NCBI RefSeq assembly: GCF_937871615.1 | Contig: NZ_CALMPA010000046.1 | Span: 124,001-188,000 of the forward strand | Direction: 5' to 3' | DNA length: 64,000 nt | Source: an uncultured Sphingomonas sp. | Lineage (GTDB): Bacteria; Pseudomonadota; Alphaproteobacteria; Sphingomonadales; Sphingomonadaceae | In this document: positions 19,471 through 27,998 of the stretch, piece by piece | Numbering within the stretch: the first letter of the stretch is position 1 | Layout of the letters: every line of letters starts with the position of its first letter | Notes under the pieces: generated by a model | Database searches by the model: none | Seen by the model: the letters and a program-made list of their open reading frames with translations, nothing else | What the model was told of the DNA's origin: nothing | Position numbers and translations under genes: made by a program

Positions 19471-20039
19471 GAGCCGCTTCCATAAGGTTCGGTTTTGAAC
19501 ACCGATGTCGCGATCAGCAGCCGCTGGCTGCCGGCCATGTTCGACAGGTTGAAGCCCAATGGCGCGCCGACCACGGGTAGTCGGTACATCGTGCGCATGA
19601 CGACGATGCTGCCCGCCCCGCCCGGCGAGAAGCCCCAGGTGTTGGTGACGTTGCCGTTGCTGTCGTATGTGAGCGCGGGGGCGGATACGTTGACGGCGGC
19701 GAAGCTGGAGGCGTTCTGCACGTCGATCATCAGATTGGCGCATTTCATGAACGCCGGCAGGTTGGCGCAGGCCGCCGCCTTGAATGCTGTCGGCGTCATC
19801 CCGCCGCTTTGCGCGGCGCCGGTAATCAGTTGGCGCGCGGTCCGCTCCGCGCTGGTTTCCAGCGCCTGTTGCGAAAAGAACACCAAAGCGGTTTGCAGGA
19901 TCGCGAGGACCAGCGCGATGAACGGCGCGGCCACCGCGGCGAATTCGAGGATCGTCGCGCCACGCCGATCGCGAATGAGCGACCGCAACGCGCGCCGACC
20001 ACGCGCGACTCGCTTTGCCTGATGCGCCTCGGACGCCAT
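19467..20039 (-). CDS. TadE-family pseudopilin-like protein (first copy)
   Basis: This 190-aa protein has a long basic N terminus, the TadE signature RRGATILEFAAVAAPFIALV (about residues 24-43), then SQQALETSAERTARQLITG and a beta-rich body with three Cys. It is the first gene of the tadE-tadE-tadG-like operon. The intergenic space to the rightward gene at 20162 should contain the promoter. Other tad genes (cpaB-F, tadA-D, flp) are not seen within the window, so the cluster is either an outlier of a larger locus or a stand-alone set. Confidence 0.88.
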   Translation of the reverse strand: MASEAHQAKRVARGRRALRSLIRDRRGATILEFAAVAAPFIALVLAILQTALVFFSQQALETSAERTARQLITGAAQSGGMTPTAFKAAACANLPAFMKCANLMIDVQNASSFAAVNVSAPALTYDSNGNVTNTWGFSPGGAGSIVVMRTMYRLPVVGAPLGFNLSNMAGSQRLLIATSVFKTEPYGSGS

Positions 20040-20161
20040 TCCGCCTGAATTCCCGTCCCGAAAAATAGTCCCGATTCGATCTTAAATCCGGCAGCCTTAA
20101 GAAAACCTCAAATTGTGCGGCGCGGTTGACGCGCCAGCCGTCGCCGAGCAGTCACTTGTTG

Positions 20162-20830
20162 ATGATCTCCAGTGAGCCAGCCCCGCCGCCGATCCCCGAT
20201 CAGGGGCATCTGATCGAGCGGCGCATCATCCTTTCCTATGCGCCGGTTGCGTCCCGCGCGGGGCTGGCGGCGTTGCTGGCGCTTGACGATCGGCTGGGCG
20301 AAATCGTCGCGGCGGCGCGCGATCCGCTGATCGGCCAGATGCGGCTGACCTGGTGGCATGAGGCGCTGGCCGCGCTGGATGGCGCGCCGCCACCGGCTGA
20401 ACCGATCCTCCGCGCGGTATCGGCGCATCTTCTGCCGCGCGGCGTCACCGGCGCCGAACTCGCGCGGATCGTTGACGGGTGGGAGGCGCTGCTCGCGATC
20501 GACAGCGATCCGGCGGCTGCCTTTGCCGGTCACGCCGCCGATCGTGGCGAAGCGGTGTTCGCGATCGCGGCGCGATTGCTGGGCGGGGAGCATCGCGGAT
20601 TGCGCGATGCGGGCGCGGGATGGGCGCTGGCGGGCTTAGGCGATCCGGGTGCGCGGCGGATCGCGGCTGAGCGGCTTGACGGGCTGACGCGCGGGGATCG
20701 CTGGCCGCGCGCGCTTCGCCCGTTGTCCGGGATGGCGCTGCTGGCGCGGGCCGATCTGCGCGGCGGGGCGCCTCCCGGCAGTATCCGCCGCGCCGCGCGG
20801 CTATTTCGCCACTGGCTCGGCGGGCGATAA
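20162..20830 (+). CDS. Squalene/phytoene synthase-like protein (short, NDUFAF6-like)
   Basis: This 222-aa protein of the squalene/phytoene synthase superfamily is recognisable from ILSYAPVASRAGLAALLALDDRLGEI and DPLIGQMRLTWWHEAL. The catalytic Asp-rich motifs of true head-to-head prenyl synthases (DxxxD twice) are not conserved; only LDDRLGE remains at the first site. Such degenerate members include NDUFAF6, a complex I assembly factor in mitochondria. A biosynthetic role is therefore doubtful; a link to complex I (nuo operon at 29 kb) is speculative. ATG 20162 is preferred over TTG 20126. Confidence 0.7.
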   Translation: MISSEPAPPPIPDQGHLIERRIILSYAPVASRAGLAALLALDDRLGEIVAAARDPLIGQMRLTWWHEALAALDGAPPPAEPILRAVSAHLLPRGVTGAELARIVDGWEALLAIDSDPAAAFAGHAADRGEAVFAIAARLLGGEHRGLRDAGAGWALAGLGDPGARRIAAERLDGLTRGDRWPRALRPLSGMALLARADLRGGAPPGSIRRAARLFRHWLGGR

Positions 20831-20862
20831 TCTGGTCATATCGGGCAAGGGGAGGGGCGCGG

Positions 20863-21321
20863 ATGTGGCGTTATGCGGTGGGCGGCGTTGCCGCGCTGTT
20901 GATGGTCGCGGCGGGATGGATGCTGTTCCACGGCAATGCGGCACGCGAGCCGGCGCTGCCTCCGCCGCCACTCGCATCGCGAGTACAGGTGGACGACGAA
21001 GCGGCGCCCGGCGTTCCCGAAGCGAGCGATCGCACCCGCGAACAGAAGCGTTTCGACCGTTATGACAAGGATCGTGACGGACGCATCACGCGGGAGGAAT
21101 ATCTCGCGTCCCGGCGCAAGGCATTCGCGAAGCTCGATACCAATGGCGACGGCAGGCTTTCGTTCGAGGAATGGGCGGTGAAGCCGATAACGAAATTCGC
21201 CGATGCCGATCGTGATCGTTCCGGCACGCTCGATCGCGGCGAATTCGCTACCACCGCACCGAAGCGCCGCCCGAAGCCGAAATGCGTCTGCGCCCCGGCG
21301 CCGGCGGCGGCTGAGGATTAG
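20863..21321 (+). CDS. Membrane-anchored/secreted EF-hand protein
   Basis: This 152-aa protein has an N-terminal hydrophobic segment (about residues 5-22, signal or anchor), a Pro-rich linker and three EF-hand loops. These are DKDRDGRITREE (about residues 66-77), DTNGDGRLSFEE (about 90-101) and DRDRSGTLDRGE (about 113-124). All calcium-ligand positions are filled, so Ca2+ binding in the periplasm is likely. A short basic/Cys-containing tail follows. It lies 32 bases after the synthase-like gene and converges on trmFO. Confidence 0.85.
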   Translation: MWRYAVGGVAALLMVAAGWMLFHGNAAREPALPPPPLASRVQVDDEAAPGVPEASDRTREQKRFDRYDKDRDGRITREEYLASRRKAFAKLDTNGDGRLSFEEWAVKPITKFADADRDRSGTLDRGEFATTAPKRRPKPKCVCAPAPAAAED

Positions 21322-21325
21322 GCGT

Positions 21326-22630
21326 CTAGCCGAGCCAGCCCGCCAGCGCGGCGCGGGCGCGATCGGTGTAGAGCCGTTTGCGATCGGCCTTTTTGGTGCG
21401 GCCAGCGATCGGGGGAAACAGCCCGAAATTGACGTTCATCGGCTGATAGGTTTCCGCCACCGCCGCGCCGGTGATATGGTGAAGCAACGCGCCGAGCGCG
21501 GTTTCCACCGGCGGCGGGGCGAGCGGGCGCCCGGCCAGTTCGGCGGCGGCGAAGCGGCCCGCGAGCAGCCCGATGCTCGCGCTCTCGATATAGCCTTCGC
21601 ATCCGGTCACCTGCCCGGCGAAGCGGATGTTGGGGCGCGTCTTCAGCCGCAATTCGCTGTCGAGCAACTCGGGTGAGCGCAGGAAAGTGTTGCGATGCAG
21701 GCCGCCGAGCCGCGCGAACTCCGCCTTCTCCAGCCCCGGAATGGTGCGGAACAGGCGCACCTGTTCGGCGTGTTTCAGCTTGGTTTGGAAGCCGACGATG
21801 TTCCACAAGGTGCCGCTGGCATTGTCTTGCCGCAGTTGCACCACCGCATATGGCCAGCGCCCGGTGCGCGGGTCATCCAGCCCGACCGGCTTCATCGGGC
21901 CGAAGCGCAATGTCTCCGGCCCGCGTTCCGCCATCACCTCGATCGGCATACAGCCCTCGAAATAGGGGACGTTTTCCCAGCCGCGATATTCGGTCTTCTC
22001 GCCGGCGATCAGCGCGGCGACGAAGGTTTCATATTGCTCCCTGTCGAGCGGGCAATTGATGTAATCCTTGCCGTCGCCCTTGTCCCAGCGGCTCTGGAAC
22101 CATGCCACGTCCATGTCGATCGAATCACGGTGGACGATCGGGGCGATCGCATCGAAGAAGGCGAGCGAGTCCTTGCCCGTCTCCGCGCCGATCGCCTCGG
22201 CGAGCGATGGCGCGGTCAGCGGCCCGGTGGCGATGATCGCGGGGCCGTCGGGCAAAGCGTCGACACGTTCACGGACGATCGTGATGTTCGGATGCGCGAT
22301 GAGCGCCGCCGTGACACCGGCGGCAAAGCCATCGCGATCCACCGCCAGCGCCGATCCGGCGGGTACGCGATGCGCATCGCCCTCGCGCATGACAAGCGAG
22401 CCGAGCGCGCGCATCTCCTGATGCAAGAGGCCGACCGCGTTGCTTTCCGCATCGTCCGAGCGAAAGCTGTTCGAGCAGACGAGTTCTGCTAGCTTGTCAG
22501 TGTGATGGGCCGGGGTCATATGCTCCCCCCGCATCTCGGACAATTTTACGGAAATACCTGAATTTGCGAGCTGAAATGCGGCCTCGCACCCCGCCAGGCC
22601 ACCACCAATCACATGCACCTGATGCTTCAT
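21326..22630 (-). CDS. trmFO: Folate-dependent tRNA m5U54 methyltransferase TrmFO (5' end apparently exchanged)
   Basis: This 434-aa flavoenzyme methylates U54 of tRNA using methylenetetrahydrofolate. It has the FAD motif [16 protein letters not shown] at the N terminus, then [45 protein letters not shown] and a C-terminal [23 protein letters not shown] block. The length is normal and all landmarks are present, so it should be active. Roughly the first 55 codons use more A/T-ending codons than the rest. A second, truncated trmFO 5' end with native-looking codons lies 2 kb upstream (24638-24739), which suggests that this gene's front was replaced by recombination. Confidence 0.95.
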   Translation of the reverse strand: MKHQVHVIGGGLAGCEAAFQLANSGISVKLSEMRGEHMTPAHHTDKLAELVCSNSFRSDDAESNAVGLLHQEMRALGSLVMREGDAHRVPAGSALAVDRDGFAAGVTAALIAHPNITIVRERVDALPDGPAIIATGPLTAPSLAEAIGAETGKDSLAFFDAIAPIVHRDSIDMDVAWFQSRWDKGDGKDYINCPLDREQYETFVAALIAGEKTEYRGWENVPYFEGCMPIEVMAERGPETLRFGPMKPVGLDDPRTGRWPYAVVQLRQDNASGTLWNIVGFQTKLKHAEQVRLFRTIPGLEKAEFARLGGLHRNTFLRSPELLDSELRLKTRPNIRFAGQVTGCEGYIESASIGLLAGRFAAAELAGRPLAPPPVETALGALLHHITGAAVAETYQPMNVNFGLFPPIAGRTKKADRKRLYTDRARAALAGWLG

Positions 22631-22845
22631 TTCCGGTCCTTTTGAGTGGGACGTCAGGGGTTGCGGGGGACTGGAAAATCCCCACGTTCCCCCACGTTTT
22701 CCCCACGGTAGAAAATGCAGCGTGGCGGGGCCACGACTATCTGATCCCTGGGCCGGGCAGCAGGAATGTCACCACACATGCGCTTCCATGTGCCCCGAGA
22801 GATCAGATTGCCAATCACACACAGCCCCGCCCGGCACGCTTTTCC

Positions 22846-23505
22846 TTAGCGCGAGTGCCAGATCGTTACTTCGGTCTTTCCAGACCTGTAAGGCACGAAC
22901 GAACTATGCACCTGTTCAAGCCAGCCAGCGGCTTCGAATATCGAACGTTCAACCGGATTGACGTAGCAGATGCGAATGTCGCGAGTTTGCTGGGCGTGAA
23001 TCCGCGCCAGCGTTCGGCGCATCACTTCGCCATCAAAAGGGTTGTAAATGTAAAACGCGGAAGCATCCGAATATTGTTGTTCGGTCGCATCCCCGGTGAT
23101 GATGGATATCGGCACTCCGTCGATCTTTGAGGCATTTCTGCGCGCCTGCTCGGCGTCGTCCGGACGCAGTTCGATACCTACGAACTTTCGACCTGCGCCA
23201 CGATACGCGAAATAGCAGATTGCCCGCCCAAATCCGCATCCGATATCAACGAGGGCGTCATCATCCCTGACTACGAAAGATCGAGCAATTAGGTTGAGGG
23301 CACGGTAGCTCGTCCCCTCGTTTGGACGGAACTTTGAACGCAAATCGGCTTCATGAGTGCTGCGGAGCCGATCAATGGTGTCGATGCCAAGCCGCCAATC
23401 CTGGAAGCGATCGTTGATTTTGGATATTTCCCAGCCGGCCCTATTAAGCAGTCGCGTTCGAAAAGATTGCTCGCTGGCCATGGCCGCAGGATAGGTTCGA
23501 AACAT
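22846..23505 (-). CDS. SAM-dependent methyltransferase (DOT1/N6-like signature), island gene
   Basis: This 219-aa Rossmann methyltransferase has motif I LVDIGCGFGRAICYFAYRG, motif II VGIELRPDDAEQARR and an IYNPFDGEVM motif IV. The N-P-F triad is found in DOT1-like and some N-methyltransferases. The substrate is unknown. The start is either ATG 23505 (used here, overlapping the divergent neighbour's ATG) or ATG 23481. Codon use is less GC-biased than the surrounding core genes, consistent with transfer. It sits with the GNAT gene between the two trmFO 5' ends. Confidence 0.8.
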   Translation of the reverse strand: MFRTYPAAMASEQSFRTRLLNRAGWEISKINDRFQDWRLGIDTIDRLRSTHEADLRSKFRPNEGTSYRALNLIARSFVVRDDDALVDIGCGFGRAICYFAYRGAGRKFVGIELRPDDAEQARRNASKIDGVPISIITGDATEQQYSDASAFYIYNPFDGEVMRRTLARIHAQQTRDIRICYVNPVERSIFEAAGWLEQVHSSFVPYRSGKTEVTIWHSR

Positions 23506-24655
23506 GACGGACGGCAAGTTAACCCTTGATGTTGAAACAGGTCCAGAACCCTACGAATGGAAGCACGGGAAGAAAGATGCGCCTCTGCGCGTTACCGTCG
23601 TTGATGACATAGAGGCCGTGGTGTCACTGCGGCCCGAATGCCGCGCGCTGAGAGAAGGAAGCGCCGATCGGCCAGTTGCCCTAGATCTTCCATATTTCGC
23701 GGCTGGCTGGCGTGTAGCGGCGATGGCTTCGGACGCTCGGCTCCGCGTTGTTGTCATTGAGCGAAACGATACTCCAGTCGCGATTTGGCCGCTCTATCTC
23801 GATCAACGCTCCGGGATTATCCGCCATCTCGGCTGTGGCAGCAGAGAGGAATATGCCGGCGCGCTAGGCATTATGGACACCGAGACTTGCGGAGAGGCGC
23901 TGAACAGGCTTCGCGGCGAGGGGGACGCGATCGAGGTCTATAACCTGCGTCCAGGCACGCCCCTATGCGCGGCGATCGAGAGCAATGGCCCCTTTCTCAA
24001 GACCTCGGTTTACTCTCCCATCATCACCGTCGGCGATGACCCTGACGCATGGCGGAAGGCGAAATCCAAGAGCTTCCGACAGTCGATACGAAACAATCGA
24101 AGCCGGTTATCTCGTTTGGGCGAAATCGACGTTGCGCCCGTGCCGGTCGAAAAGGCCGACGCTTTCTCGCGCTGGATGTTTGCCACAAAGCGCGAGTGGC
24201 TGGATTCCAAAGGAATCGGCAAGAACTGGATTCGGTCATCAGCCAGCGAGGCCTTCTTTGCCGACCTACTGGGGCAGTCCGGCAGCAATGTGATCGGATT
24301 CGCCGTCACGCTCGATGGAAAATATATCGCGGGCGCGTTCTTGCTGCTTGCCAGGGATATCGAGTTTTTCGTCGTCGCCAACGATGCGGCATATTCGGCA
24401 TTCTCGCCGGGTCATCTGCTACTCGACGGGTTAGTTGATTTCGCCGCCGACCGCTGTTCCGATATAGATCTTCGGATCACCCAGGACGAATACAAGATGC
24501 GATGGGCGGATCGGACGGAGGAGCGTGTCTCCTACGTGGTTGCGCTGAACTGGCGCGGCAGGACGCTAATCGCCCGACGAAAAATGGTGGCGCGCGCGAA
24601 GATCGTTCGGCGCATCGCCGGAAAAGTGAAGAGACTGCTATCCAGGAAGACCTGA
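23504..24655 (+). CDS. GNAT-family acetyltransferase, CelD/BcsL-like, island gene
   Basis: This 383-aa protein has the layout of the Acetyltransf_6 (CelD/BcsL-like) family: an N-terminal GNAT-like half with PYFAAGWR and [13 protein letters not shown], and a second half with [39 protein letters not shown] and [14 protein letters not shown]. Members are often in polysaccharide-modification loci; no sugar genes are adjacent here. Codon use is atypical for the window. The stop codon at 24653-24655 lies directly at the junction with the truncated trmFO 5' end. Confidence 0.8.
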   Translation: MTDGKLTLDVETGPEPYEWKHGKKDAPLRVTVVDDIEAVVSLRPECRALREGSADRPVALDLPYFAAGWRVAAMASDARLRVVVIERNDTPVAIWPLYLDQRSGIIRHLGCGSREEYAGALGIMDTETCGEALNRLRGEGDAIEVYNLRPGTPLCAAIESNGPFLKTSVYSPIITVGDDPDAWRKAKSKSFRQSIRNNRSRLSRLGEIDVAPVPVEKADAFSRWMFATKREWLDSKGIGKNWIRSSASEAFFADLLGQSGSNVIGFAVTLDGKYIAGAFLLLARDIEFFVVANDAAYSAFSPGHLLLDGLVDFAADRCSDIDLRITQDEYKMRWADRTEERVSYVVALNWRGRTLIARRKMVARAKIVRRIAGKVKRLLSRKT

Positions 24656-24739
24656 AATGCGCGCGCCCGCCTCGGCGAGTTGCCAGGCGGCTTCCGATCC
24701 GGCGAGGCCGCCGCCGATGATATGAATGTCGTGGGTCAT
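24638..24739 (-). pseudogene. trmFO: Truncated 5' end of a second trmFO
   Basis: From the ATG at 24739, the minus strand encodes [19 protein letters not shown] and about nine more residues that match the N terminus of TrmFO, then runs into sequence of the GNAT gene and stops (TAG at 24638). It covers only the FAD-binding beta-alpha unit. The intact trmFO lies in the same orientation 2 kb to the left. It looks like the leftover of the resident gene after an exchange that brought in a new 5' end plus two cargo genes. Confidence 0.8.
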
Positions 24740-24809
24740 GATGCGCGGCGTTAGCGCCGCCTGGCGCGGATCGCCAGCGGCTGGCGCGCGCGCGATCCTG
24801 CGTTACAAC

Positions 24810-25445
24810 ATGCGCATGGGGATAGGATTCGTCGCGGCGCTGATCGCTGGAGCCAGCTTTATGATCGCCGTGCTTGCCGTGTGGAGCGGCCCGGCGATCG
24901 TGGTGTGGAAGGGGGCGGGTGTCGCATTGCTCGCGCTCTGGGCGGCGCGGCGGGCAAGGAGCGCCGATGGCTGGCTGATCGCCATCGTGCTGGCGCTTGG
25001 CGCGGCGGGCGATGTGTTGCTGGAGATCGCGGGGCTGGAGGTGGGCGCGGTCGCGTTTCTTGCCGGGCATGTCGTCGCGGTGGCGCTCTATCGACGCAAT
25101 GGCGCCTCCTGGGCAGGCATCGTCATCGGTGCCGCCGCGGTGGCGGGGGCGGCGTGGCTGATCCTGCCGGGCGCCGGCGTCGCCGTTTATGCGATCGGGC
25201 TGGGCGCGATGGCGGGCGGGGCGAGCGGATCGCGTTTTGCGCGCCCCTTCGTGGCGCTCGGCGCGTGGCTGTTCGTCCTCTCCGATCTGCTGATCTTCGC
25301 GCGGGCGGGAGGGCTGGTAAGTGGCGTTTTGCCGCATCTGCTGATCTGGCCGACCTATTTCGGCGGTCAGGCGTTGATCGCCTGGGGCGTGGTCACGAAG
25401 TTGGGCGCGAAAGCATATGATGATCGCTTGCACCATCGGCTATGA
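24810..25445 (+). CDS. YhhN/TMEM86-family membrane protein (lysoplasmalogenase-like)
   Basis: This 211-aa protein of mostly hydrophobic helices (about 7-8 membrane segments) contains the family signature of a small acidic motif in membrane helices: LALGAAGDVLLEIAG and, later, GAWLFVLSDLLIFA with conserved Asp residues. Family members in animals hydrolyse lysoplasmalogen; the bacterial role is uncertain. The start may be ATG 24810 or 24816. It begins 70 bases to the right of the truncated trmFO 5' end, in the opposite direction. Confidence 0.82.
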   Translation: MRMGIGFVAALIAGASFMIAVLAVWSGPAIVVWKGAGVALLALWAARRARSADGWLIAIVLALGAAGDVLLEIAGLEVGAVAFLAGHVVAVALYRRNGASWAGIVIGAAAVAGAAWLILPGAGVAVYAIGLGAMAGGASGSRFARPFVALGAWLFVLSDLLIFARAGGLVSGVLPHLLIWPTYFGGQALIAWGVVTKLGAKAYDDRLHHRL

Positions 25446-25542
25446 AGCCAGGGCGATGGCGGATTGCCACCGCATATGGCTGCGCGCGGGCGACGCGCCG
25501 GGGGGCGATGTGATCCATCTCATTCCGGGAGTAACGGCGTGA
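25420..25542 (+). pseudogene. Short ORF, possible remnant of a DUF488-type gene
   Basis: A 40-codon frame starts MIACTIGYEARAMADC, which resembles the N terminus of DUF488 proteins (family type IGYEG..xxxF). It then continues with unrelated residues and ends at a TGA that overlaps the GTG of the next gene. It may be a decayed fragment or a small coupling ORF. The match covers only about 15 residues, so this is a weak call. Confidence 0.25.
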
Positions 25543-26186
25543 CCCGCACGATGACCTTCGACGTGATTTCGGACGTGGTGTGCCCATGGTGCGTGATCGG
25601 GCTGCTCGGGCTGGAGCAGGCGCTCGATGCGACGGGCGACGTGGTGACGCCGGTGATCCGGCTCCAGCCGTTCGAGCTTAATCCGCATATGCCGCCCGGC
25701 GGGCAGGATATCGCCGAGCATCTGCGCGAGAAATATGGCGCGCAGGCCGGCGGCGGGGGCGAAGTGCGCGAACGGATTCGCACGATGGCGGCGGCTTTGG
25801 GGTTTGAGATGGCGCAGCGGCCGGGCGGGCGCATCTATAATACGTTCGACGCGCATCGCCTGATCGACCATGCGCAGCGCGAGGGGCGGGGTCTGTCGCT
25901 CGCCCACGCCCTGTTCCGGCTTTATTTCACCGATGGGCGCGATCCGGGCGATCCGGTGGTGCTGGCCGAGGCCGCGCGCACGGCGGGGCTGGATGAAGCG
26001 GGCGCCCGCGCGGTGATCGAGAGCGGTGCCTTTGCCGCCGACGTGCGCGCCATCGAGCGGGAATGGCGGGAGAATGGCGTCACCTCCGTGCCAACCATCA
26101 TCATCGACGAGCGTTACATCGTTCAGGGCGCGCAGGAACCCGCCGCCTATGAACGGGCGATCCGGCGCATCGCGGCGGAGAATTGA
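25539..26186 (+). CDS. DsbA-family oxidoreductase (FrnE-like)
   Basis: This 215-aa thioredoxin-fold protein has the active site CPWC near the N terminus (DVVCPWCVIGLLGLEQAL), a large helical insertion, and the cis-Pro loop SVPTIIIDERYIVQGAQ near the C terminus. There is no signal peptide, so this is the cytoplasmic FrnE-like type (2-hydroxychromene-2-carboxylate isomerase/DsbA superfamily), not a periplasmic DsbA. GTG 25539 was chosen because GGGAG lies 7 bases upstream. The next gene starts 11 bases after its stop. Confidence 0.9.
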   Translation: MTRTMTFDVISDVVCPWCVIGLLGLEQALDATGDVVTPVIRLQPFELNPHMPPGGQDIAEHLREKYGAQAGGGGEVRERIRTMAAALGFEMAQRPGGRIYNTFDAHRLIDHAQREGRGLSLAHALFRLYFTDGRDPGDPVVLAEAARTAGLDEAGARAVIESGAFAADVRAIEREWRENGVTSVPTIIIDERYIVQGAQEPAAYERAIRRIAAEN

Positions 26187-26197
26187 GGAGAGGCACG

Positions 26198-26557
26198 ATG
26201 CTGGCGATCGAGGTCGCGGATGACGGGCTGGTAGAGCTGGTGGTGGACGGCGCCATCACCCGCGCCGATTTCGATAATGTGGTGACAGTGCTGGAAGGCG
26301 CGTTCGCCAGGCACGGCAAGGTGAACGTCGTGGAGGTGGTCCGCAAATTCGGCGGGATCACCCCGCATCTGTGGTGGCAGGATGTGAAATGGAGCTTTGG
26401 CCATCTCGATCGTTTCGGGCGGTGCGCGATGGTGACGGATTCGGGCTGGATCGGCCCGGTCGCACGGGTGATGGCGGCGATGCTGCCGATCGAACTCAAG
26501 ACCTTCGGAATGGGCGAGATGGACGCGGCGCGCGCCTGGGCGCGGGGAGCGGCCTGA
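26198..26557 (+). CDS. STAS/SpoIIAA-like protein
   Basis: This 119-aa protein resembles the SpoIIAA-like (DUF3478) family: a beta-strand start MLAIEVADDGLVELVVDG, the ITRADFDNVV helix, KVNVVEVVRKFGG and a WWQDVKWSFGHLDRFGRCAMV core, ending with MLPIELKTFGMGEMDAARAW. The family is thought to bind lipids or partners; no catalytic function is known. A strong GAGGAG site lies at 26187-26192. It probably forms one unit with the DsbA-like gene and thiE. Confidence 0.85.
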   Translation: MLAIEVADDGLVELVVDGAITRADFDNVVTVLEGAFARHGKVNVVEVVRKFGGITPHLWWQDVKWSFGHLDRFGRCAMVTDSGWIGPVARVMAAMLPIELKTFGMGEMDAARAWARGAA

Positions 26558-26603
26558 TACGCGGCCCATTGCGGGCGCGCGGCGCTGCCCGTAGGGCGGC
26601 GGT

Positions 26604-27290
26604 ATGGACGAAGATGATCCGCTTGGCCCGCTCGACCCCGATTTCGCCGCCGCATTCGTGCGCGATCTTCGGCGACCGCCCTGCCAGCTTTACCTGATCT
26701 CCCCGCTAGACGTGTCGGGCGGGTTCGGCGATCGCCTTGCCCGCGCGCTCGATGCCGGGCCGGTGGCGGCCTTCCAGTATCGCGTGAAGGGCGTGGACCA
26801 GCATGAAGCGGCACGCCTCGCCGAGCCGCTTCAGCGCATCTGTGCCGATCGCGAATGCGCCTTCATCGTCAATGATTCGGTCAGCCTTGCAAAGCGGCTC
26901 GGCGCGGATGGCGTGCATCTCGGGCAGGAGGACGGTGATCCGCGCGAGGCGCGCAACGTGCTCGGCCCCAATGTGCAGATCGGCGTCACCTGTCATGACA
27001 GCCGCCATCTCGCGATGGAGGCGGGGGAAGCGGGGGCGGATTATGTCGCGTTCGGCGCTTTCTATCCCACCTCCACCAAGGAGGTGGGGCATCATCCCGA
27101 GCCGGTGATCCTGTCATGGTGGTCCGCGCTGTTCGAGCTGCCCTGTGTCGCGATCGGCGGCATCACGCCGGCGAATGCCGCCCCGCTTGTTGCGGCGGGC
27201 GCGGATTTCCTCGCGGTGAGCAACGCCGTGTGGGGCGGGGACGAGGCGGCGGCGGTGCGCGCCTTTGCCGAAGTGCTGGGCGGGCAGTGA
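26604..27290 (+). CDS. thiE: Thiamine phosphate synthase
   Basis: This 228-aa TIM-barrel enzyme couples HMP-PP and the thiazole phosphate to thiamine phosphate. It has an LYLISP first strand, FQYRVKGVDQHE, the substrate loop IVNDSVSLAKRLGADGVHLGQED (about residues 91-113), VTCHDSRHLAMEAGEAGADYVAFG and the phosphate-binding VAIGGITPANAAPL. An N-terminal extension of about 28 residues precedes the barrel. No other thi genes or TPP riboswitch were seen nearby. Confidence 0.93.
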   Translation: MDEDDPLGPLDPDFAAAFVRDLRRPPCQLYLISPLDVSGGFGDRLARALDAGPVAAFQYRVKGVDQHEAARLAEPLQRICADRECAFIVNDSVSLAKRLGADGVHLGQEDGDPREARNVLGPNVQIGVTCHDSRHLAMEAGEAGADYVAFGAFYPTSTKEVGHHPEPVILSWWSALFELPCVAIGGITPANAAPLVAAGADFLAVSNAVWGGDEAAAVRAFAEVLGGQ

Positions 27291-27386
27291 TCCTGCCCCA
27301 GCTTGCCGGATCGCGCGCGCGCCGCTAGATCGCGGGCCAACGGGGCCTCGGATGGCCCCAACGCTCTTTCCAGTAGGTCAAGACCC

Positions 27387-27950
27387 ATGAAGATCAGCGG
27401 CGTGGACATTCGCCCCGGCAATATCATCGAATACGAAGGCGGCATCTGGCGTGCCGTGAAGATCCAGCATACCCAGCCCGGCAAGGGCGGCGCCTATATG
27501 CAGGTCGAGCTGAAGAACCTGCGCGATGGCCGCAAGAACAACGTCCGCTTCCGTTCCGCCGAAACGGTGGAGCGCGTGCGGCTTGATACCAAGGACTTTC
27601 AGTTCCTGTTCGCCGAGGGCGACGGGCTCGTCTTCATGGACAAGGACACCTACGATCAGGTGACGCTGCCGCGCGATCTGCTCGGCGATGCCGCCGCCTT
27701 CCTGCAGGACGGGATGGACGTGGTGATGGAACTGTACGACGAGGAAGCGATCAGCGTGCAGTTGCCCGACACGATCGAGGCGACGATCGTGGAGGCCGAT
27801 GCCGTGGTGAAGGGGCAGACGGCTTCGTCCAGCTACAAGCCGGCGGTGCTCGATAACGGCGTGCGCATCATGGTGCCGCCGCATATTGCGAGCGGCACGC
27901 GCATCGTGGTCGATGTGTATGAGCAAGCTTACGTCCGCCGCGCCGACTAA
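27387..27950 (+). CDS. efp: Elongation factor P
   Basis: This 187-aa factor relieves ribosome stalling at polyproline. It has three beta-barrel domains. Domain I has the loop PGKGGAY with Lys33 at the tip, where post-translational modification occurs in Lys-type EF-P. Domain III includes [16 protein letters not shown] and ends [14 protein letters not shown] 27387 gives the standard [11 protein letters not shown] start. A GC-rich inverted repeat (about 27339-27360) precedes it and could terminate thiE or fold in the leader. Confidence 0.97.
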   Translation: MKISGVDIRPGNIIEYEGGIWRAVKIQHTQPGKGGAYMQVELKNLRDGRKNNVRFRSAETVERVRLDTKDFQFLFAEGDGLVFMDKDTYDQVTLPRDLLGDAAAFLQDGMDVVMELYDEEAISVQLPDTIEATIVEADAVVKGQTASSSYKPAVLDNGVRIMVPPHIASGTRIVVDVYEQAYVRRAD

Positions 27951-27998
27951 CCCGATTTGAAACCCCTCCCTCTCTGAAGGGAGGGGGGAGTTATTGAA

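Noticed and set aside
22680..22710. Three short CCCCACG(T) direct repeats upstream of trmFO
   Set aside because: Too few and too short for a CRISPR or an iteron array; recorded only as local repetition.
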